Assembly: GCA_023511295.1 (NCBI GenBank) | Contig: JAIMBT010000021.1 | Span: 1 to 64,000 of the forward strand | Length of the DNA stretch: 64,000 bases | Direction: 5' to 3' | Source: Alicyclobacillus sp. | GTDB taxonomy: Bacteria; Bacillota; Bacilli; Alicyclobacillales; Alicyclobacillaceae | Shown: positions 1 to 9,332 of the stretch, piece by piece | Position numbering within the stretch: the first letter of the stretch is position 1 | Layout: the number at the start of each line of letters is the position of its first letter | Notes under the pieces: generated by a model | What the model was told of the DNA's origin: nothing | Database searches by the model: none | The model's input: the letters and a program-made list of their open reading frames with translations, nothing else | Translations under genes and position numbers: made by a program

Positions 1-7
1 CGGCCAC

Positions 8-332
8 AAGGGAATGGTGGTCCGCTGTTGGTCGGACAGAGGCGCCCGTTTCGCGGGACAGCGGAACCGCAGGGTCTTATCGCCCGGCGAGACATTGCGC
101 CAGGCCCTCGACAGGCACTCCCCGGCGCCAACAAGGGAACGCGGTTCCGCTGTCCGCCCGCGCAGCACCCGAGCCGCGGACAACAAGGGACTCGCGTTCC
201 GCTATCCCACAGACCAACCCCCGATTTCAAGCCGAACAGAGGGCTGGACACGCCAATAGCGGAACGCGAGTCCCTTAACGCCGCCGAGATCGGGCCCCCG
301 GTGCAAAATAGAGGAACGACAGTCCGCTACCG
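8..332. repeat. Cluster of six short REP-like repeats in both orientations
   Basis: No gene is seen from 1 to 511. Instead a degenerate ~22-bp element occurs at least six times: direct-sense copies near 8-31, 133-155 and 185-208, and inverted copies near 55-77, 255-277 and 307-332. The core reads roughly AAGGGACT-n-GCGTTCCGCTAT. The copies at 185-205 and 256-276 are a perfect 21-bp inverted pair, and 56-70 with 141-155 is a perfect 15-bp inverted pair. The same core recurs at 45.8-46.06 kb in another intergenic region, so this is a dispersed repeat family rather than a local accident. Function unknown; palindromic REP/BIME-type DNA is the closest analogy. Confidence 0.75.
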
Positions 333-340
333 GGGCCAGC

Positions 341-440
341 CAAAGCCAGCCAAAGCCAGCCAAAGCCAGCCAAAGCCAGCCAAAGCCAGCCAAAGCCAGC
401 AAAAGCCAGCAAAAGCCAGCAAAAGCCGGCAAAAGCCAAC
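341..440. repeat. 10-bp tandem repeat, about ten copies
   Basis: Ten consecutive 10-bp units lie directly beside the REP-like cluster. The first six are identical (CAAAGCCAGC) and the last four drift (first base A, then GGC or AAC endings). The perfect half followed by a decaying half is typical of slippage-prone satellite DNA. It lies 3' of the acyl-CoA synthetase gene, whose stop is at 512, and no gene is disrupted. Confidence 0.85.
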
Positions 441-511
441 AAGGCCGCCAACGCCCGGCAAGGAGCGGGAGCGGCCGTTCCAAACCCACCCCCGCCAGCC
501 CGGGCGCAACC

Positions 512-2596
512 TTATCCCTCCGTCGTCGAGCTCGGCGCCGCCGCAGGTGAACCCGTGATGTCCAGCACCAACTGCTCCAGGATGTCGCTGTCCTCCAGCC
601 CCGTCACGTCCCCGCGGACCTCGCCGTCACGCAAGATCTCGCGGAGCATGCGGCGGATGATTTTGCCGGATCGCGTTTTCGGCATAGCGTCCACGAAGTG
701 GATCCGCTCCGGCCGCGCGAACGATCCGATGTCGTCCACCACCTTCTGCTTGAGCTCCGCCACCAGTCGCTCCTCTACCGCGCGCACCCGGACGGCACCA
801 GCACCCGCCCCCGCGCCGCCGTCCGAGCCGTCGCTCCCACCGGCGTCACTGCCGGCCGCCATCGCCGCAACATACCCCTGATCTAACGTGATGAACGCCA
901 CCGGCACCGCACCTTTGACCTCGTCCGGCTGCCCTACGACCGCTGCTTCCACCACCGCAGGGTGCGTGATGAGCGCGCTTTCCATCTCCATCGTGCTAAT
1001 GCGGTGGCCGGACACGTTGATGACGTCGTCCACCCGTCCCAGCACCCAGAACTGGCCGTCCGCGTCGCGTACGGCGCTGTCGCCAGTGAAGTAGGCCCCG
1101 GGGACCTGCGTGAAGTACGACTGCAGGTACCGATCTCGGTCCCCGAAGATGCCCCGCGCCAGACTCGGAAACACATTGCGGATGACCAGATACCCCGGCG
1201 TGCCGTCCGGAACGGGTGTGCCCTCTGCGTCCACGACCTCCAAACGGTGTCCGAAGAACGGTACCCCGCATGAACCCGGTTTCATCGGCGTTGCGCCAGG
1301 CAGGGACGCGAGCGGCGTGCCGCCGGTCTCCGTCTGCCCCCACGTGTTGTTGATGACCACCTGTCCGTTTCCAAAGGCCTTGCGCATCCACTGCCAGGCC
1401 TCCGGATTGAGCGGTTCGCCCACCGATACCAGCAGTTGGACGGAGCGCAGATCGTAGTCCCGCGCCAAATCCAGCCCGTACTTCATCATCATCCGGAACG
1501 CGGTTGGAGCAGAGAACAACTTGTTCACCTGGTACCGCTCCATCACTTCGTACAGCCGCCCGCGTTGCGGGTAGTCGATAGCCCCTTCGTAGAGGATGGT
1601 GGTCGTCCCGAGGGCCAGCCCGCCAACCAAGACGAAGATATGCGACGTCAGCCAGCCGATGTCGGCGGTGTTCCAGTACACGTCTTCCGGGCGCAGGTCG
1701 AGCTGGTATTTCGTGTATGCGTAGGTTCCAAGCAAAAAGCCGCCGCCAGCGTGCACAATCCCCTTCGGTTTCCCGCTTGTGCCGCTCGTGAAGATGAGCA
1801 GCCCCGGGTCGTTGCAGTCGAGCGGCGCGGGCGGGCAGGTGCTGTCCACCGACGCCATCAGCTCGTCGTAGTCCAAGTCGCGGTACGGCGTCATCGGCGT
1901 GTCCAGGCCCGGAATGCGCCGGTAGACCACCACATGCTCGACGCGATGCGGCCCCTCCAGTGCCGCGTCCACCGTCTCCTTGAGGCGCAAAGTCTTCCCC
2001 CGGCGGTAACTGCCGTTGGCGCAGACCACGACGCGCGCGCCGGAACTGACGATCCGCTCCCGCAACGCCTCCGGGGAAAACCCGGCAAAGACTGTGTTGT
2101 ACAGCACGCCGATGCGCAGGCAGGCGAGGAGCACGACGTACGTTTCCAGCAGGTTCTGCATGTAGACGCTCACCACGTCGCCCTTCTCCAACCCGAGCGA
2201 CTTCAGGACGTTTGCGAACTTGCTGACCTCCCGGTGGAGTTGCCCGTAGGTGAGCGACCGCCGCTCGCCGTTCTCACCTTCGAAGAACAGGGCCACCTTA
2301 TTGCGGTACAGCGGGTCCTTCGCGTACCGGTCCACGCAGTTTTCCGACACGTTGAGGGTGCTCCCCGGAAAGAAGGCGAAGTCCGGCATCTCGCCGGAGA
2401 TCACCGTGTCGCCCCGATGCTGCCAGACCAGTTCGTCTGCAATCTCCGTCCAAAACGACGCCGGGTCCTCGATGGACGCGCGGTACTTTGCGAGGTATGC
2501 ATCGGCCGATGCGCAGTACGAGTGTGCGCGGTAGGTCTGTGGCGGATCAATCTTCGGACTGCTGGCCAGCAACTTGAGTGTCTCCTCGGTCGACAT
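512..2596 (-). CDS. AMP-forming acetyl/acyl-CoA synthetase
   Basis: This 694-residue member of the acyl-adenylate superfamily should convert a short-chain carboxylate, ATP and CoA to acyl-CoA, AMP and PPi in the cytoplasm. Visible landmarks are the N-terminal ACS domain, the phosphate-binding loop FTSGTSGKPKG, the NTWGQTETGG motif that holds AMP, and the C-terminal TRSGKIIRR segment with the acetylatable lysine. Two things are odd. The second Trp of the usual TWWQTETG motif, which closes the acyl pocket in acetate-specific enzymes, is Gly here. A Gly/Asp/Ala/Ser-rich stretch of about 30 residues interrupts the C-terminal domain. The ATG at 2596 is chosen because GAGGAG lies upstream; a 26-residue upstream extension is open but looks non-coding. 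The chain resembles Acs overall, but the substrate may be propionate, butyrate or a branched acid. Confidence 0.9.
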   Translation of the reverse strand: MSTEETLKLLASSPKIDPPQTYRAHSYCASADAYLAKYRASIEDPASFWTEIADELVWQHRGDTVISGEMPDFAFFPGSTLNVSENCVDRYAKDPLYRNKVALFFEGENGERRSLTYGQLHREVSKFANVLKSLGLEKGDVVSVYMQNLLETYVVLLACLRIGVLYNTVFAGFSPEALRERIVSSGARVVVCANGSYRRGKTLRLKETVDAALEGPHRVEHVVVYRRIPGLDTPMTPYRDLDYDELMASVDSTCPPAPLDCNDPGLLIFTSGTSGKPKGIVHAGGGFLLGTYAYTKYQLDLRPEDVYWNTADIGWLTSHIFVLVGGLALGTTTILYEGAIDYPQRGRLYEVMERYQVNKLFSAPTAFRMMMKYGLDLARDYDLRSVQLLVSVGEPLNPEAWQWMRKAFGNGQVVINNTWGQTETGGTPLASLPGATPMKPGSCGVPFFGHRLEVVDAEGTPVPDGTPGYLVIRNVFPSLARGIFGDRDRYLQSYFTQVPGAYFTGDSAVRDADGQFWVLGRVDDVINVSGHRISTMEMESALITHPAVVEAAVVGQPDEVKGAVPVAFITLDQGYVAAMAAGSDAGGSDGSDGGAGAGAGAVRVRAVEERLVAELKQKVVDDIGSFARPERIHFVDAMPKTRSGKIIRRMLREILRDGEVRGDVTGLEDSDILEQLVLDITGSPAAAPSSTTEG

Positions 2597-2734
2597 CCCA
2601 TCACCATCTCCTCGTTGTGCGCGGGCGAATCCACCGAGATCGAAAGACGACCCGGCGCGCCCGTTTCCCGGCAACCGACAATGTTCCGTCTATTCCATCA
2701 TAGGAGGGTCTGGTAGGATGCGCAACCGGTGGGT

Positions 2735-2765
2735 TTTGTCGAACGGAATCGAGCTTTGTCGAACG
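2735..2765. promoter_or_regulatory. 11-bp direct repeats upstream of the acyl-CoA synthetase
   Basis: TTTGTCGAACG occurs at 2735-2745 and again at 2755-2765, 20 bp apart, about two helical turns. It lies 140-170 bp upstream of the synthetase start, between that gene and prfB. Spacing on one helix face suits a regulator binding as tandem units, but no promoter could be placed with confidence. Confidence 0.3.
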
Positions 2766-2825
2766 AGGCGGTTCGATCCGCCATCGGACGCCGCCCCATC
2801 GTCCCATCCCCAGTTCAGCAGCCGA

Positions 2826-2866
2826 ACAGAGAAACGGCCAGCCCCCGCACGGCGGGAACTGGCCGT
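2826..2866 (-). terminator. Terminator downstream of prfB
   Basis: Reading leftwards past the prfB stop, an ACGGCCAG / CTGGCCGT stem encloses an inner GC-rich stem and is followed by TTTCTCTG. The U-tract is short but the position, 18 bp past the stop, fits an intrinsic terminator for the secA-prfB transcript. Confidence 0.6.
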
Positions 2867-2883
2867 ATTTCCGCAATCGGTTG

Positions 2884-4042
2884 TTATACGTCGAGATCAT
2901 CGCCGGCACCCGTAGCGGAGGCTTTGCCCTGGGCAATCGCCAACTGCCAACGCAGGTACGCGTCGATGAAGGAGTCCAGCGCCCCATCGACCACCGCCTG
3001 TACGTTGCCGACCTCGTGGCCCGTACGGTGGTCTTTCACCAACGAGTACGGGTGGAACACGTAGGAGCGAATCTGGCTGCCCCAAGCGATGTCCTTCTGC
3101 TCGCCGCGCAGCTCCGCCAACTGTGCCTCCTGCTCCTGCCGGCGCTTCTCGTACAGGCGGGCGCGGAGCAGGTTCATCGCCACCGCGCGGTTTTGGATCT
3201 GGGACCGCTCACTTTGACAGGTCACCACAATCCCCGTCGGCAAGTGCGTGATGCGCACAGCCGAGTCGGTCGTATTGACGTGCTGGCCGCCGGCCCCCGT
3301 CGAGCGGAACGTGTCAATCCGCAGGTCTTCGGCTCGAATCTCGACGTCAATCTCGTCGTCAATCTCCGGGATGACGTCGACCGAGGCGAACGACGTGTGC
3401 CGACGTCCGGAAGCGTCGAACGGCGAGATCCGCACGAGACGATGCACGCCCTTCTCGGCCTTCAGGTAGCCGTACGCGTTGTGCCCTTTGATCATGAGCG
3501 TGGCGCTCTTCAACCCCGCCTCGTCGCCGGGCAGGTAGTCGACGACCTCGACTTTGTAGCCGTGATCTTCCGCCCACCGCATGTACATGCGGTACAAGAT
3601 GAGCGCCCAATCCTGCGACTCCGTGCCGCCGGCGCCGGGGTGGAGTTCGAGGATGGCGTTGCTCTTGTCGTACGGGCCGGAGAGCATCAGCTCCAACTCG
3701 AACCGCTCAATCGCCTCGCTCTGCCGGCGAGCGCCCTGGTCCGCGTCCCGGAACAGGTCCCAATCCTCCTCTTCCGCCGCCAACTCCAACGTGACTTCGA
3801 GGTCCTCTTGCGCAGCCTCCAGCGCAGTCATCTTCTCGACCACGCCTCGGATTCCGTTTAATTCAGAGATCACCTTTTGCGCGGCCGCTTGGTCGTCCCA
3901 GAACGACGGCTGTGCCATCTTGGCCTCTAGCGCTTGGATGCGGGTCTCCTTGCTGGAGACGTCAAAGAGACCTCCTGATATCCGCTAAACGCTTAGCCAT
4001 ATTTTGCAGCTCCGACCGGAGCTCCCCGAATGTCTCTGCCAC
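2884..4042 (-). CDS. prfB: Peptide chain release factor 2 (programmed +1 frameshift)
   Basis: RF2 recognises UGA and UAA stop codons on the ribosome and triggers peptide release. The gene reads as 26 codons from a GTG at 4042, then an in-frame TGA at 3964-3962, and resumes in the +1 frame for about 359 more codons. The first 26 codons encode the usual RF2 helix ending ADIRRSL. The downstream part carries the SPF anticodon-like motif (RISPFDASG) and the catalytic GGQ (GAGGQHVN). AGGAGG lies ten bases before the GTG, inside the end of secA, and only 6 bp separate the secA stop from this start, so the two are translationally close. A predictor ignoring the frameshift would start at the internal ATG at 3918 and lose 41 residues. 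The total of about 385 residues includes a short C-terminal extension. Confidence 0.95.
3961..3976 (-). other. RF2 autoregulatory +1 frameshift site
   Basis: On the minus strand the sequence reads AGGAGG-TCT-CTT-TGA-C. This has the three classic parts of the RF2 recoding signal: an internal Shine-Dalgarno-like AGGAGG, a slippery CTT codon, and a TGA followed by C. When RF2 is scarce, the ribosome pauses on TGA and slips +1 onto GAC, so RF2 limits its own synthesis. The arrangement is seen directly; the mechanism is established for prfB. Confidence 0.95.
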
Positions 4043-4048
4043 TGGCCA

Positions 4049-6439
<2,391 letters not shown>

Positions 6440-6482
6440 CTGAAGGTCACGCCCCTCTCGACAATTCGTCTCCTAAAGCTCC

Positions 6483-6511
6483 ATTGTACATGGAGGGGCG
6501 TGATATCACAA
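6483..6511 (-). promoter_or_regulatory. Sigma-A-type promoter of secA
   Basis: On the minus strand TTGTGA (6511-6506) and TACAAT (6488-6483) are separated by exactly 17 bp. Transcription would start near 6476, about 37 bases before the secA start codon. Confidence 0.7.
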
Positions 6512-6540
6512 CTGTTTACAAAATGCAAGTGTTGCCGATA

Positions 6541-6807
6541 TCAGTCGTCGACCCGTCGCCCCCCGGTGGCCATCGCGGTGACAATCCCGAGCAACACACC
6601 GGTCATACCCATCAGCCACCAGACGGAGTGCGTCGCGCTGAAACCAATCAGTAACAGGATGGCAAGTGCGACATTCACGCCGAGATCCACTGCCAAGGTC
6701 CTATCCGCCCGTTTGCCGAGGACATATCCGGCTCCCCAATAGACGGCTTTCCAGAGGACGAAGAAGAGCAAAATCTGACCAATCCAGTCAAGGATGATCA
6801 CGGCCAT
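6541..6807 (-). CDS. Small integral membrane protein, unknown function
   Basis: This 88-residue protein has three or four hydrophobic segments (for example QILLFFVLWKAVYWG, NVALAILLLIGFS and WLMGMTGVLLGIVTAMA) and ends in a short basic/acidic tail. No family is recognised. A strong GGGGGAG abuts the ATG at 6807 with no spacing, so the GTG two codons later (6801) is probably the real start. It sits between the hpf terminator and the secA promoter on the same strand and may be transcribed alone. Confidence 0.65.
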   Translation of the reverse strand: MAVIILDWIGQILLFFVLWKAVYWGAGYVLGKRADRTLAVDLGVNVALAILLLIGFSATHSVWWLMGMTGVLLGIVTAMATGGRRVDD

Positions 6808-6964
6808 CTCCCCCTTCGCATGGGCGAATGCCTATTCTCGGCACATCCTATGCGACTGGGACGGCGCGCGTGACGGACGCGGTCGCGGGCGTGGAGGCGG
6901 ACATCCGTCGCCAGAGCCCACCTGCCCACGACGGCGGGAGCATTTCCTTCCTGCTTGAAACGGC

Positions 6965-6991
6965 AAAAGGCATCCGTCCAAGACGGATGCC
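6965..6991 (-). terminator. Terminator of hpf
   Basis: A perfect stem, GGCATCCGTC / GACGGATGCC, with a short loop is followed on the minus strand by TTTTGCC. It lies 41 bp past the hpf stop. Confidence 0.85.
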
Positions 6992-7031
6992 AAACGTTCC
7001 GGTTCATCGGACGGTGCGGCAACCCGTGTGT

Positions 7032-7607
7032 TCAGCTCGGCTGAATCAGCCCGTAGCTGCCGGCGTTGCGCTTGTACACCACGTTCGTCTCGTTGGTCTC
7101 GGCGTTCACGAAGACGAAAAAGTCGTGACCGAGCAGGTCCATCTGGAGGATGGCCTCCTGTACGTCCATCGGTTTCATCGGGAAGCGCTTGACCCGTACG
7201 ACCTCGGCCAGGTCCTCGCTGAGTTCCTCCTCCGTGTCCGCTGCGGCTGCGGCCAGTGCGTACGCGCTGTTGTCCGCACGCTGCCGGATGCGCGTGCGCA
7301 GCCCTTGCTCGCGAAAGCGCTTGTTGACCTTCGCCTTGTACCTCGTCAACTGCTGTTCCAGCTTGTCGACCACGAGGTCGATAGAGGCGTACATGTCCTC
7401 GGACTTCTCCTCCGCCCGAAACAGGACCCCGTGTACCTGGAACATCACTTCCACGCGGTGCAGGCCTCGCTGGACCCACAGTGTCACCGAGACTTTGCCT
7501 TCAGGGGGAGCATCAAAGAACTTCTCGAGCCTGCGGATCTTCTTCTCTACGTAACTCTGCAACGCCTTCGTTACTTCGATATGATCTCCGCGCACTTGAA
7601 TGTCCAT
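7032..7607 (-). CDS. hpf: Ribosome hibernation promoting factor, long form
   Basis: This 191-residue protein binds 30S subunits and dimerises 70S ribosomes into inactive 100S particles in stationary phase. Residues 1-100 form the S30AE domain (MDIQVRGDHIEVTKALQSYV onward), followed by a variable Ala/Glu-rich linker and the C-terminal dimerisation domain (RVKRFPMKPMDVQEAI, NVVYKRNAGSYGLI) that defines the long type. The ATG at 7607 has AAGGAG eight bases upstream; longer open frames upstream are discounted. A TACAAT element about 30 bp upstream could be its -10. Its place between the flagellar genes and secA matches Bacillus yvyD. Confidence 0.93.
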   Translation of the reverse strand: MDIQVRGDHIEVTKALQSYVEKKIRRLEKFFDAPPEGKVSVTLWVQRGLHRVEVMFQVHGVLFRAEEKSEDMYASIDLVVDKLEQQLTRYKAKVNKRFREQGLRTRIRQRADNSAYALAAAAADTEEELSEDLAEVVRVKRFPMKPMDVQEAILQMDLLGHDFFVFVNAETNETNVVYKRNAGSYGLIQPS

Positions 7608-7867
7608 GACGTCACTCCTTCCCGTATACCTCCATTGTACCGCACAGGGTCCACATATGACAGACAAGTTTGATAAATTTGCGGGGGCACGGATACGTGC
7701 GACGAGCAGACTTACGCACCGTTCGATTCCGGCCAGACACATGAGGGGACGGCGCAGGCCGCTCGCCGATGCGCAGGTCCTCCCACCGGTTTCCGCAACC
7801 TCGTGCGCCGCTGCATCTGCCAGCCGACTCCGCGAGGAGACGGGCTGCCAGAGGCAGCCCCCGCCCC

Positions 7868-8278
7868 TCACACGGACCAATCTCGGGTCAATCCTCTGGG
7901 GTTCGCTGTCTCCACGAAGTGCCGCAGCCCTTCCGGGGGGAACCGCTCAATGACCGTGCCCGTGGCCTTGTCCACCACGTTCAACCACACGTCGTTCGTC
8001 GGAGCAGACGTGTCAATCTCGACCCGCGTTGGACCGCCGGCGAGCAGCTGATTCAGCCGGTCCACGCTCTTTTGCAAGGCCGTGTCAGACAGCGTCCCCT
8101 CCTCGGCCATTTGCGTCGCGCCGGCTTGTTTCGCTTCGCTTGCGGACCCGGTGGTGCCGGCGGTCCTCACCTTCCCGGTGGCCCCCGCGTTCAACACCTT
8201 GTCGACCAAGGACCCGGTTCCCGACGCCGAGCCCACACCCGTCACCCCATGACCCCCGTAGTCTTCGAATCCATCCAA
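7868..8278 (-). CDS. flaG: FlaG-family flagellar protein
   Basis: The C-terminal half carries the FlaG signature: a helix (LQKSVDRLNQLL) followed by DVWLNVVDKATGTVIERFPPE and a short tail. In other bacteria FlaG affects filament length; in Bacillus (YvyC) it is encoded next to fliD. The N-terminal half is Gly/Ser/Ala-rich and variable. The TTG at 8278 is preferred because AAGGAG lies ten bases upstream; a GTG at 8329 would add 17 residues but has no ribosome binding site. Here flaG follows fliS, whereas in Bacillus it precedes fliD. Confidence 0.8.
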   Translation of the reverse strand: MDGFEDYGGHGVTGVGSASGTGSLVDKVLNAGATGKVRTAGTTGSASEAKQAGATQMAEEGTLSDTALQKSVDRLNQLLAGGPTRVEIDTSAPTNDVWLNVVDKATGTVIERFPPEGLRHFVETANPRGLTRDWSV

Positions 8279-8392
8279 AGGACTTCCCTCTCCTTCGCCG
8301 GCAATGGTGTGATGAAACCGAACCGCCACGCGTCACGATGCACATCCCCAACCGCTGCGGTGCGCAGGATGACGCGTGCGACACGCTGATCT

Positions 8393-8806
8393 TCAGACGC
8401 CTTGTCCCGTCCCAGTGCCTTGCGCCGACTGGCTTCGCACGATGCGCGCCGCCTCGACCCATGCCTCCCGCAATTCTTCGATGCGGGGCAGGATGTCATC
8501 CAACGGCGCCACGGATTTCTCCACGTTGGCCTCCAACAATCGCTTGTAGAACCAATCGTACAGCGCAGCCAACGCGTGCGATATCTCGTATTCCATCTTG
8601 AGCGTGTTCCGCAACTCAACGACAATGTCCTGCGCTTTGCGAAGGTTCGTATGAGCATTCGGCACATCGCCCTCGACAATGGCCGCCCGCGCCTGACGCG
8701 TGAACCGAACCAGCCCGTCATACAACATGATGAGGAGGCCTTCAGGTGTCGCCGTTTGGACGGCGGTGTTGCGATAGGCTGCATAGGCACCGTATGACAC
8801 ATGCAT
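8393..8806 (-). CDS. fliS: Flagellin export chaperone FliS
   Basis: FliS binds the C-terminus of newly made flagellin and delivers it to the flagellar export gate. The 137-residue chain shows the family pattern: YGAYAAYRNTAVQTATPEGL at the N-terminus, LIMLYDGLVRF, and the four-helix bundle segment with YDWFYKRLLEAN. It lies in the fliD-to-flaG run of late flagellar genes and is probably co-transcribed with them. Confidence 0.93.
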   Translation of the reverse strand: MHVSYGAYAAYRNTAVQTATPEGLLIMLYDGLVRFTRQARAAIVEGDVPNAHTNLRKAQDIVVELRNTLKMEYEISHALAALYDWFYKRLLEANVEKSVAPLDDILPRIEELREAWVEAARIVRSQSAQGTGTGQGV

Positions 8807-8872
8807 TCCCCCTGTCTCTTCGATACTAGGCCGCTGTGCGTCCGTCCCTCGATGGTTCAGTGACGCCCAGTC

Positions 8873-9313
8873 CTACCCGACAAAATCTCGGACGCCCGTG
8901 GTGTATGTCACCGGATGATAGGTCTGTTCCAACCGCTGCTGCTGTTCGACTTGCGCCGTTCGCTGGCGCAACCACGCCATGCGTTCCGCGAGAGCGGACT
9001 CCAGTTGCGCATTCTGCAGCAGTACGGACTGGAGCATCTCTTGGGCGTCGCGGCACTCCTTCGCACACATCCCGGATTCCCCGTCGCTCGCTGACGGTTC
9101 CGCAACGCCGAATTCGTGCCATTGCAAGTTCAAGCCGCTCGCGACCATTTGTTCAATCTGAACGTAGTGAAGGGCGCGATGGTGCAACATCGGCAATGCG
9201 CCACTGCGCTCCTCTGCACTGCGCAGTTCAGAGAGGGCACGTTCCCCCAACGCCAACATGTGTCGCGCGTGATCCACGATGGTCGCATAGAGCGTCCGCT
9301 TGTCCGTTCCCAT
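8873..9313 (-). CDS. Unrecognised helical protein in the FliT position
   Basis: This 146-residue, mostly helical protein is predicted to form antiparallel helices (HARHMLALGERALSELRSAE; an Ala/Gln/Leu-rich second half with ERMAWLRQRTAQVEQQQRL). It starts at the ATG at 9313, which has GGGAG five bases upstream and lies only 19 bp after the fliD stop. No family is recognised with confidence. Its place between fliD and fliS, its size and its helicity suggest a FliT-like chaperone for the filament cap FliD, but in Bacillus fliT follows fliS. Confidence 0.75.
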   Translation of the reverse strand: MGTDKRTLYATIVDHARHMLALGERALSELRSAEERSGALPMLHHRALHYVQIEQMVASGLNLQWHEFGVAEPSASDGESGMCAKECRDAQEMLQSVLLQNAQLESALAERMAWLRQRTAQVEQQQRLEQTYHPVTYTTGVRDFVG

Positions 9314-9332
9314 ACCAACTCCCTGCCCTTCA

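Noticed and set aside
341-440. CRISPR array
   Set aside because: 10-bp units with no spacers.
1436-2716. Long plus-strand open frame opposite the acyl-CoA synthetase
   Set aside because: It is a high-GC antisense shadow of a clearly recognised gene and its product matches nothing.
6534-6541. Exact GCCGATAT on the plus strand as a sigma-28 promoter
   Set aside because: No TAAA-like element 15 bp upstream and it would drive only antisense RNA; an 8-mer is expected by chance in 64 kb.
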